A DNA stretch of 28,675 nt, from contig DHQX01000013.1 of NCBI GenBank assembly GCA_002411105.1, forward strand, positions 1-28,675. The letters are read 5' to 3'. The position numbers and the translations under genes are program-made. The stretch's first letter is position 1. Every line of letters starts with the position of its first letter. Below, piece by piece: positions 22,809 through 28,675 of this stretch. The notes below the pieces were generated by a model, which searched no databases, was not told the DNA's origin, and was given only the letters and a program-made list of their open reading frames with translations. This DNA comes from Christensenella sp. UBA5327. GTDB lineage: Bacteria; Bacillota; Clostridia; Christensenellales; Aristaeellaceae.

Positions 22809-23093
22809 TTATGTCCGCTGGTTTATGCGGCCTCTCATCCAGGCCAGCCACTTTTTATCCAACACCGTTGCCTTTTCCCGGACGAGCAATTGATCGCAGG
22901 GAAAATCAATGCATTCGCTACAGAAGATCAGGCCCTTTCCCTTAACGCATTGAGCCGTGAAGCATCCACCCTGAGAATGGGCCTTGCGGCAGCCTTCGCA
23001 CTCCCCTGTGCGATATGCCGGGCAACTGCCACAATAAAAGCCGCACATGCCGACCAGTTCAAGCGCCACTTTGTCCATCTCTTCCCCCATCAT
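22809..23093 (-). CDS. DUF3795 Cys-rich protein
   Basis: A 94-aa small protein with ten cysteines in the DUF3795 pattern: MCGFYCGSCPAY (C17, C21, C24), CEGC (C32, C35), C44, C49, CSEC (C58, C61) and FPC (C66). The cysteines probably bind zinc or an Fe-S cluster. No biochemical role is established for the family. The start is uncertain among ATGs at 23093, 23090 and 23078; AGAAGGTGA lies upstream of the first. It starts 9 nt after the GIY-YIG gene stop, so the two are probably co-transcribed. Base composition is lower in GC than the flanking operons, shared with the GIY-YIG gene. Confidence 0.75.
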   Translation of the reverse strand: MMGEEMDKVALELVGMCGFYCGSCPAYRTGECEGCRKAHSQGGCFTAQCVKGKGLIFCSECIDFPCDQLLVREKATVLDKKWLAWMRGRINQRT

Positions 23094-23102
23094 TGATCAG
23101 AT

Positions 23103-23879
23103 TCACCTTCTGGCGTTATAGGGTGTTTCTATTTTACTAAGAAGTTCACGTTCTACCCTTTTATGGTCACAGGTTTGATAGAAATACAATTCGATTGTTT
23201 TCCCCTGTTCAAACAGCTCTAAAGCCGAGCGGTTCATCTTGCAGTTGGTTTGTTGGCCTCCCTTAAAGCAATTGCGAGGCGAAATCAGGCCATATCCCAT
23301 ATTGAAACGTTTTATTAGGTTCGCGGTTTCTCCGATATAGATAATATCGGCATCTATCATCCAAAGGTACACTCCAGCCCAGGCGCCCGCATCAATGGAA
23401 AATCTGCAAAACGGGTCTCTCCCATTGTCAAAAAGCGGAAGATTGTTTTGATTGATATATCTTTCATGGGGATAGTCCTTCGTAATGCCACCTTTGCCGT
23501 TGCTTTTAGGAATTATCTCTTGCAAAAAGTAGAATCTATAGCCCAATAGATCTACACTTTTTCCCGTTGAACCGATCGGCCCAGGTTGGGCTTGAGCCGC
23601 TGAAATCGCTATTGGTATTTTTTCACTTATATTGTCATTGCTTTTCCGGAAAAATACAGTCTCGTCTTTGTGATTAACCTGCTGTACTTGATAGCCAGCA
23701 TCCCGCCATGCCAAGGAATGGCGATGACCGCTATTCGACCACCACGCACGATAGTTGTAAGCACTTTTGGGCAGACTAACCCCTAATATCCGCTCAATTT
23801 CAGAAAAATTCAGTTTGATCAGATCTTGGCGAGACGAAGAGAGAAAATGGAATAAAGGTGTATACTTGCTTGCATTCAC
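23103..23879 (-). CDS. DUF7662-like domain fused to GIY-YIG nuclease
   Basis: A 258-aa protein in two recognisable parts. Residues 1-75 (KYTPLFHFL, LNFSEIERILGVSLPKSA, RAWWSN, LAWRDAGYQV) match the DUF7662 pattern, a small domain often attached to nucleases and perhaps DNA-binding. Residues about 168-258 form a GIY-YIG nuclease: GVYLWMIDADIIYIGETANLIKRF, with GVY (169-171), YIG (181-183), candidate catalytic R191 and a C-terminal Glu in LLSKIETPYN. The middle (80-165) is unassigned. The start is GTG 23877-23879, overlapping the preceding gene's stop, with AAGGGGG upstream. Codon use is markedly AT-richer than all neighbours, suggesting horizontal acquisition. Targets are unknown; repair or anti-phage roles are possible. 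Confidence 0.75.
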   Translation of the reverse strand: MNASKYTPLFHFLSSSRQDLIKLNFSEIERILGVSLPKSAYNYRAWWSNSGHRHSLAWRDAGYQVQQVNHKDETVFFRKSNDNISEKIPIAISAAQAQPGPIGSTGKSVDLLGYRFYFLQEIIPKSNGKGGITKDYPHERYINQNNLPLFDNGRDPFCRFSIDAGAWAGVYLWMIDADIIYIGETANLIKRFNMGYGLISPRNCFKGGQQTNCKMNRSALELFEQGKTIELYFYQTCDHKRVERELLSKIETPYNARR

Positions 23880-24775
23880 ACCCTGGCCCCCTTCTCATTC
23901 ATCATGATTGATTTCTCCCGCTCATAAGCCTGTCGCATCACCGCGGCATCCTCTGCCATGGTGCCCCGGCTTTCGCAGATGAGGGTGGCGGCATAGTGCC
24001 TATGGGCCAGAAGCACCATCAGGGGTTCATGATCCGGGCCATAATCCTCCTCCGCGAAAATGCGGTGGCGCAGCTCTCCCTTGGAGCCATACTCGATCCT
24101 TGAAAAATGGATGTGCATGCGCCTGGCCCGGTCCATGCCCAGCCTGGCCTCCGTCAGGTCCAGCACCGCCTCAAAGTCAGCCGCGGTCTGCAGCCCACCG
24201 CCGGAAGCTGCATGCAGGTGAGCAAAATCAATACAAGGCAGAAAGGAGGCATCCAACAGCACAAAATCCAGGATTTCTTCCAGCGTCCCCATCTGACTGG
24301 GCCGCCCCATGGTCTCCAGGCACAGGATGATCTCCCCAAGGCCTTCTGCCTCCAGGGCTTCCCGCGCCTCTGCCAGCGCTTCCCGGCACCGCCGCCGCGC
24401 TTCCTCCCGGCGCTGCTTCTGGGGGGAGCCGGGGTGCACCACCAGGCGACTGCCACCCATCAGCTTGAGCATCCGGGCGCTCCTGGTGATATAGGCGATG
24501 CTCTTCTCCCGGGTGTCCGGGCTGTCGCTGGCCAGGTTGATATAATAGGGCGCATGCACGCTGAGCGCAACGCCCGCTTCTTTCGCCGCTTCGCCGATCT
24601 GGGCCGCGGATTCTTCCTTCAGGCTGATGCCCCGCCCCATGGAATATTCGAATGCCTTCAGCCCAAACTGCTGCTGCCAGGCAAAGGTCTCCACCGTGCG
24701 CTTGTGCCCCTGGGCATAGAAGGCGTCCGAGTTGCCCCCGGGGCCAAAGATCATCTCATTCGTCGCTATGCTCAT
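23876..24775 (-). CDS. Endonuclease IV-like TIM-barrel protein
   Basis: A 299-aa protein of the AP endonuclease family 2 (Nfo-like), which incises DNA 5' to abasic sites using metal ions. Putative metal ligands fall in the expected order: H74 (SVHAPYY), H114 (VVHPGS), E154 (LETMGR), D183 and H186 (DFAHLHA), H221/H223 (MHIHFS), H237 (GELRH) and E268 (ICESRG). The motif GSKGELRH differs from the DxH of E. coli Nfo, so this is the divergent clostridial/archaeal-type branch, and activity is inferred. The start overlaps the mltG stop in an ATGA arrangement, and the end overlaps the GIY-YIG gene start by 4 nt, so three genes are translationally linked. Confidence 0.82.
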   Translation of the reverse strand: MSIATNEMIFGPGGNSDAFYAQGHKRTVETFAWQQQFGLKAFEYSMGRGISLKEESAAQIGEAAKEAGVALSVHAPYYINLASDSPDTREKSIAYITRSARMLKLMGGSRLVVHPGSPQKQRREEARRRCREALAEAREALEAEGLGEIILCLETMGRPSQMGTLEEILDFVLLDASFLPCIDFAHLHAASGGGLQTAADFEAVLDLTEARLGMDRARRMHIHFSRIEYGSKGELRHRIFAEEDYGPDHEPLMVLLAHRHYAATLICESRGTMAEDAAVMRQAYEREKSIMMNEKGARV

Positions 24776-25953
24776 TGGGCATCCGTGCGCTTGTCATAGG
24801 CCTCCCACAGGGGAGCATACACCCGCACCGCCTGCTCATGCTCCTCCAGGGTCTTGGAGAAGTAGAGTTCCCCGGTATCCGGGTCCTTGGAGCAGAAATA
24901 CAGGTAACCCTCCGCCATGAAGGCCTCGTCGGGATAGAGCGCGGCCTGGACGGCGGCGGGGGAAGGCCCGCAGATGGGGCCGACAGGCAGCCCCGGGCGC
25001 TGGTAGGTGTTGTAGGGCGAATCCACCGCCAGGTCGCTGCCGCCCAAGGCTATGCGGGTGGTGCCGGTGACATATTTGATGGTCACGTCACTCCCCAGGC
25101 GCATGTTCTGCTTGAGCCGGTTGTGGAAAATGCCACTGACCCTGGCGAAGTCCGCCGTTTTGGCCTCTTTTTCAATCATGGAGGCCAGGGTCAGCACCTG
25201 ATCCATGGTCATGTTCAGCTCTTGGGCGCGGGCCTGATGCCCTTCCTTAAAAACCGCACCAGTCTGGGACAGCAGCTTTTTGATGATCTCTTCAGCCTTG
25301 GCATCGGTGTAGATCTCATAGGTGTCAGGCGCCAGATAGCCTTCCAGGGCGTACTTGCGCTGGGCCACGGTGCCGGTGGCCAGGACATCATTGATGTAGT
25401 AATAATCAGCAAACTGCTGACCGCTCCGGCACAGCTCCAGGAAAGCGGCCTGGTCTTTGACGATGCCCTCTTTCATCAGGTACTCAGCGATGCCCTCCAC
25501 CGTCCAGCCCGGAATGATGGTGATGTTGCGCACGATGGGCTTGCCGTCCCCCCGGGTCAGCTGATCCGCGATCTGGGCCACGGTCATCCCCCGGTTGAGG
25601 GTGTAGTTCCCGGCCTGTATCTTCTGCCCAAAGCCCATGAAATCAGCATAATACTTGAAAAACGTGCGGTTCCTGATCAGGTTCATGCCCTGGAGGTTGT
25701 TTGCCACCCGGGTGAGGCTGTCGCCGCTTTTGATTTCAAAGGTGATGGGGGTCACATCCTGGGTGTTGACCGGGTCGATCATCACCGCGCTGAACTTGCC
25801 CCAGGCGAAGGAAACCACCCCCACCAGCAGCAGCATCGCGCAGACGAATACCAAAACAGGCCGCAGAATGGTCCACAGCCAGCTATACCAGAAGAGGCCG
25901 TATTCGCGCTCTTCCAGCAGTTTTTCGGGGGTGTATTCCTGATGGCGGTTCAT
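24772..25953 (-). CDS. mltG: Endolytic murein transglycosylase MltG (YceG-like)
   Basis: A 393-aa inner-membrane lytic transglycosylase that cuts nascent glycan strands and sets their length. A cytoplasmic N-terminus (1-28), one TM helix (about 29-51), a LysM-like segment (FEIKSGDSLTRVANNL) and the YceG catalytic domain follow. Catalytic glutamate E261 is in LASMIEKEAK. Further hallmarks are LEGYLAPDTY (203-212), RLGSDVTIKY, SPYNTYQRPGLPVGPI and FCSKDPDTG. A modest AAGGCAG site precedes the ATG. It sits 13 nt after ylbF and overlaps the endonuclease IV-like gene. Confidence 0.95.
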   Translation of the reverse strand: MNRHQEYTPEKLLEEREYGLFWYSWLWTILRPVLVFVCAMLLLVGVVSFAWGKFSAVMIDPVNTQDVTPITFEIKSGDSLTRVANNLQGMNLIRNRTFFKYYADFMGFGQKIQAGNYTLNRGMTVAQIADQLTRGDGKPIVRNITIIPGWTVEGIAEYLMKEGIVKDQAAFLELCRSGQQFADYYYINDVLATGTVAQRKYALEGYLAPDTYEIYTDAKAEEIIKKLLSQTGAVFKEGHQARAQELNMTMDQVLTLASMIEKEAKTADFARVSGIFHNRLKQNMRLGSDVTIKYVTGTTRIALGGSDLAVDSPYNTYQRPGLPVGPICGPSPAAVQAALYPDEAFMAEGYLYFCSKDPDTGELYFSKTLEEHEQAVRVYAPLWEAYDKRTDAQ

Positions 25954-25966
25954 CTGCCTTGCTCCC

Positions 25967-26314
25967 TTAGCCCAGCCCTGGAAGCTCCAGCGACAGGCCC
26001 GATGCCTGGTTGATGGCGTTGTAAATATCCGCCATCACCTGCTGCAGGCGCATCTCCGCCACCAGGTAGCGGGAGGTGTCGGTGCCCGCATAGAGGAGGG
26101 AGGAGATCTGCTGAAAACGCTGCATCTCCTCATCCGGCACCGCCTGACGGGAGAGGGTGGACATCTGCACCATGATCTGCAGGCGCTTGAACTCCTTGAT
26201 CAGGGCCCGGGTGGTCTCGTTCTCCTCCACCAGCTCTTTGAGATGCTTATATTCCCGCACCTCTTCAGAATCCCGTAGCGCCTGCTCCAGCGCCCGCACG
26301 GCATCGTAATTCAT
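25967..26314 (-). CDS. YlbF/YmcA family protein
   Basis: A 115-aa almost wholly helical protein of the Com_YlbF family. In B. subtilis YlbF, YmcA and YaaT form an Fe-S-containing complex that modulates RNase Y and development. The core KELVEENETTRALIKEFKRLQ and the later LLYAGTDTSRYLVAEMRLQQVMADIY fit this family. It starts 4 nt after the rnj stop with only a weak ribosome binding site inside rnj, implying coupling. Its position directly after ribonuclease J fits an RNA-decay link. Confidence 0.85.
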   Translation of the reverse strand: MNYDAVRALEQALRDSEEVREYKHLKELVEENETTRALIKEFKRLQIMVQMSTLSRQAVPDEEMQRFQQISSLLYAGTDTSRYLVAEMRLQQVMADIYNAINQASGLSLELPGLG

Positions 26315-26318
26315 GGGC

Positions 26319-27983
26319 TTATCCCAAATCCACGATCACGGGGAGGATCATGGGGTTGCGCTTGATCTTGTCGTTGAAGTAGCGGCGTAGGTCATCCTTG
26401 ATGCGGTTTTTGATGGTGGGCCAGTCGCTGCCGTCGATCTGCTCGTAGGAGTCGATGATCTTGCGCACCACCTCCCGGGCGCCCTCGATGATGTCCTCAT
26501 TCTCCCTCACATAGACAAAGCCGCGGGAGATGATATCAGGCCCTGAGATCAATTGGCCGCCCGTGCGGTCAAAGGCCATGGCCACGATGATCAGGCCTTC
26601 CTGGCTGAGGTGTTTGCGGTCACGCAAGACGACGTTGCCCACGTCCCCAATGCCAAGACCGTCAATGAGCACAGTGCCTGTGGGCACCACGCCTGCAATA
26701 GACAGGCTGTTCAGGTTCATCTCAATCACCTGGCCGGTCTCAGGCAGGATGATGTTCTCCCGCAACGTGCCCATGGATTCCGCCAGCTCAGCATGCTGCC
26801 ACAGCATGCGGTATTCCCCGTGCACAGGGATAAAATACTTGGGCCTGACCAGCGCGTGCATCAGCTTCAGCTCTTCCTGGCGGGCATGGCCGGACACGTG
26901 CACCTCTGCCAGCGCCTCATAGATCACCTCGGCCCCGCAGCGGTACAGCTGGTTGATCACCCGGGAGACGAACACCTCGTTGCCGGGGATGGGGGTGGCG
27001 GAGATGATCACCTTGTCGGACTGCTTGATCTGCATCCGCCGGTGCTCCGCAAAAGCCATGCGGGTCAGCCCGCTCATGGGCTCTCCCTGGGAACCGGTGG
27101 TGATCACCAGAATCTGGTCATCCCGGTAGCGGTCCAGGTCGTCAATCTCCAGCAGGTTTTCCCGGGGAATCACCAGATAGCCCAGCTCCATCGCCAGGGT
27201 GGAGACATTGATCATGCTCCGGCCGATGAAGCACACCTTGCGGCCGTAGCCAATCGCGCAGTCCACCACCTGCTGCACCCGGTGGATGTTGCTGGCGAAC
27301 ATGGCGATGATCACCCGGCCCCGGGCGCTTGAGATCTGCTGGTTAAAGGTCTCCGCCACCTTGCGCTCGCTCATGGTATAGCCTTCGCGCTCCACGTTGG
27401 TGCTGTCAGCCAGCAAGCACAGCGCCCCCTTCTCGCCAATGGCGGCAAGGGAGGCCAGGTCCGTCACCTGTCCGTCAACCGGGGTGAAGTCAATCTTAAA
27501 GTCACCCGTGGCGACCACCGTGCCCGCTGGACAGGTGATGGCCAGCGCGCAGGCGCCGGCGATGGAGTGGTTGACTTTCAGAAACTGCACGGAAAACTTG
27601 CCCAGCGTGATGGTGTCCCGCGGCTCCACCGGGTGGGCTTCATAGCGGGTGATGCGGTGCTCCCGCAGCTTGTTCTCAATCAGGGCCAGGGTCAGCTTTG
27701 ACCCATACATGGGGGCCGGCACCTTGTCCAGCACATAGGGCGTGGCGCCGATATGGTCCTCATGCCCGTGGGTGAACACATAGCCCCGGATCCTGTCCTT
27801 GTTCGCAATCAGATAGCTGATGTCGGGGATCACCAGGTCGATGCCCAGCATGTCTTCCTTGGGGAAGATGGACCCGCAGTCCATGACGATGATGTCTTCC
27901 TCATACTCAAAGACGGTGATGTTTTTTCCGATTTCATCAATGCCCCCTAAAGGGATGATCTTCAGTTTGGATTGTTCTGCCAC
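26319..27983 (-). CDS. rnj: Ribonuclease J
   Basis: A 554-aa metallo-beta-lactamase/beta-CASP ribonuclease with 5'-3' exo- and endonuclease activity in mRNA decay and rRNA maturation. It begins KIIPLGGIDEIGKN. The zinc motif HGHEDH is at 72-77, a further metal ligand is in VNHS, and GDFKID and DSTN follow. The beta-CASP domain (about 200-370) and the motif with VHVSGHA and FIPVHGE precede the C-terminal domain. The start is GTG 27981-27983, with AGGAGGT spaced 5 nt. No promoter of its own was convincing, so it is probably read from the promoter upstream of the rseC-like gene. Confidence 0.96.
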   Translation of the reverse strand: MAEQSKLKIIPLGGIDEIGKNITVFEYEEDIIVMDCGSIFPKEDMLGIDLVIPDISYLIANKDRIRGYVFTHGHEDHIGATPYVLDKVPAPMYGSKLTLALIENKLREHRITRYEAHPVEPRDTITLGKFSVQFLKVNHSIAGACALAITCPAGTVVATGDFKIDFTPVDGQVTDLASLAAIGEKGALCLLADSTNVEREGYTMSERKVAETFNQQISSARGRVIIAMFASNIHRVQQVVDCAIGYGRKVCFIGRSMINVSTLAMELGYLVIPRENLLEIDDLDRYRDDQILVITTGSQGEPMSGLTRMAFAEHRRMQIKQSDKVIISATPIPGNEVFVSRVINQLYRCGAEVIYEALAEVHVSGHARQEELKLMHALVRPKYFIPVHGEYRMLWQHAELAESMGTLRENIILPETGQVIEMNLNSLSIAGVVPTGTVLIDGLGIGDVGNVVLRDRKHLSQEGLIIVAMAFDRTGGQLISGPDIISRGFVYVRENEDIIEGAREVVRKIIDSYEQIDGSDWPTIKNRIKDDLRRYFNDKIKRNPMILPVIVDLG

Positions 27984-28072
27984 AAATACCTCCTATATCG
28001 TCAGTCATCCTCATGCATATAAAGCCGCAGAGGAAATGAACAGATGTTTCTTTCTAAATCAATACCCAGCCT

Positions 28073-28090
28073 TGCCGCGTCCCCGCGGCA
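28073..28090 (-). other. Stem-loop in the rseC-like/rnj spacer
   Basis: TGCCGCG (28073-28079) and CGCGGCA (28084-28090) form a perfect 7-bp stem with a 4-nt loop, in the 118-nt gap before rnj. No T-run follows on the minus strand, so it is not a typical terminator. It could be a processing or stability element in the rnj leader. Confidence 0.35.
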
Positions 28091-28101
28091 GCCCGGGCTT
28101 T

Positions 28102-28524
28102 TCAGTCCTCAGCCACCACAGACACAGCGGCTTCCGCCGGCCTGATAGCGATGATCCTGGGCTGCCAGGCGGCGGTTTGCCGGAGCTTGCCGTCAAACAC
28201 CTTCACGCCGGCAAAAAACAGCAGCATCCCGGCCAGCCCTGTCAAAATCGACAAGCCCTCCCGCCCGGGGAACAGCTCTGTCCCCAGCCACAATCCAGCA
28301 ATAAGCCCCACCAGGGGGATGGCATAGGTCACCAGAGAGGCTTTCAGCACCTGGGCATCGGGCAGTTCCACATCCACTGTATCCCCCACCCCGGCGGCTC
28401 CCGGGATGGACACAGTGGTCCCCTGCCGCCCACACAGGCCGCAACTGCCGCAGGCTTCAGCCGGCTCAAAACAGATCTTCAGCAGATCCTGGTCTTTCTC
28501 AATCACTTTCCCGGTTCTGATCAT
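28102..28524 (-). CDS. RseC/MucC-like membrane protein
   Basis: A 140-aa protein of the SoxR-reducing/RseC-MucC family. The N-terminal part has four cysteines in the typical C-x6-C-x2-C-x2-C arrangement (C18, C25, C28, C31), and two TM helices follow (about 62-80 and 86-104), with a cytoplasmic tail. Family members are tied to electron-transfer complexes (Rnf/Rsx) or sigma-E control; here no such partner is near. ATG 28522-28524 has AGGGGAC upstream, preferred over the longer ORF from 28581. It is the first gene of the operon leading into rnj. Confidence 0.82.
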   Translation of the reverse strand: MIRTGKVIEKDQDLLKICFEPAEACGSCGLCGRQGTTVSIPGAAGVGDTVDVELPDAQVLKASLVTYAIPLVGLIAGLWLGTELFPGREGLSILTGLAGMLLFFAGVKVFDGKLRQTAAWQPRIIAIRPAEAAVSVVAED

Positions 28525-28551
28525 AAAGTCCCCTAACAAATTGCTCAAGAT

Positions 28552-28581
28552 ATCATAGCATACTCCGGCAGGCAAGTACAA
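28552..28581 (-). promoter_or_regulatory. Promoter of the rseC-like/rnj operon
   Basis: On the minus strand TTGTAC (28576-28581) and TATGAT (28552-28557) are spaced by 18 nt. They lie between the 5S rRNA terminator and the rseC-like start. Confidence 0.6.
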
Positions 28582-28589
28582 CTAAATTT

Positions 28590-28614
28590 AAAGACGCCCG
28601 CGGAGGGCGTCTTT
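28590..28614 (-). terminator. Terminator of the rRNA operon
   Basis: A perfect 10-bp stem AAAGACGCCC / GGGCGTCTTT (28590-28599 with 28605-28614) and a 5-nt loop, directly after the 5S rRNA 3' end. The T residues of the stem end plus TAAATTT give a U-rich tail on the minus strand. Confidence 0.85.
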
Positions 28615-28619
28615 GTTGG

Positions 28620-28675
28620 GAACCGGCGGCGACCTACTCTTCCGGGCCGTTTCCAGCCAAGTACCATCGGCGCTG
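28620..28675 (-). rRNA. rrf: 5S ribosomal RNA, 3' part (cut by window edge)
   Basis: Read on the minus strand, the edge carries AGCGCCGATGGTACTTGGC, then a CCGGAAGAGTAGGTCGCCGCC segment broken here only by the edge of helix I. This matches the conserved 3' third of bacterial 5S rRNA (GATGGTA loop, then AGAGTAGG). The exact 3' end, about 28617-28623, is approximate. The 5' part and presumably 23S and 16S lie beyond the window. Confidence 0.9.

Noticed and set aside
22642..22851. 69-codon minus-strand frame downstream of the DUF3795 gene
   Set aside because: It overlaps the DUF3795 3' end and the operon terminator, has no ribosome binding site and resembles no protein family.
24652..26013. A 453-codon plus-strand frame opposite mltG and the endonuclease IV-like gene
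   Set aside because: It spans two real minus-strand genes with full conserved motifs. Its composition is that of an antisense shadow and it has no ribosome binding site.

Overview
The window is a GC-rich (about 60% or more by eye) bacterial chromosome segment with dense, mostly operonic core genes. Gene content points to a Gram-positive Clostridia-type Firmicute: ribonuclease J, YlbF, MltG, KtrAB-type potassium uptake, GerM/GerMN proteins, a perfect CIRCE operator, AGGAGG-like ribosome binding sites, and several families I know mainly from Clostridia (CD1247-like, DUF6062-like, DUF5711-like). GerM hints at a spore-forming lineage but does not prove sporulation. The species cannot be named from this sequence alone.

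Layout from left to right. (1) 1-3518, minus strand: the str operon rpsL-rpsG-fusA-tuf (tuf cut by the left edge), with a strong sigma-A-like promoter and a leader of about 135 nt. (2) 3570-5916, plus strand: a divergent unit with a tiny leader ORF, an AroQ-type chorismate mutase, a membrane-anchored propeller-like protein and a CvpA-family membrane protein, closed by a bidirectional terminator shared with convergent htpG. (3) 6023-8924: htpG (minus) and a Prx6-type peroxiredoxin (plus) diverge around a perfect CIRCE element. (4) 8947-15933, plus strand: yitT, dnaX, a three-TM protein with a Cys/His tail, a DUF6062-like protein and two GerMN-domain proteins, mostly overlapping. (5) 15930-18153, minus: an OmpR/PhoB-type response regulator and its histidine kinase, convergent with gerM and sharing stop-codon bases with it. 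(6) 18196-20412, minus: ktrB-ktrA, bounded by hairpin terminators. (7) 20436-22602, minus: an M24 peptidase, efp and a CD1247-like acidic zinc-ribbon protein. (8) 22680-28581, minus: rseC-like, rnj, ylbF, mltG, an endonuclease IV-like gene, an AT-richer DUF7662-like/GIY-YIG nuclease gene and a DUF3795 gene, ending at a terminator. (9) At the right edge, the 3' end of a 5S rRNA (minus strand) and its terminator, so an rRNA operon lies just outside.

Most of the window is ordinary housekeeping: translation, chaperone and redox stress, replication, RNA decay, cell wall and potassium homeostasis. The clearest accessory signal is the compositionally distinct nuclease/Cys-rich pair at 22.8-23.9 kb, translationally coupled to an endonuclease IV-like gene. 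Other points of interest are an arginine at the S12 streptomycin-resistance position, a CIRCE element between htpG and a peroxiredoxin, a possible leader peptide before chorismate mutase, a structured rpsL-rpsG spacer, and a terminator placed directly upstream of ktrB. I found no CRISPR array, insertion sequence, prophage or tRNA gene.
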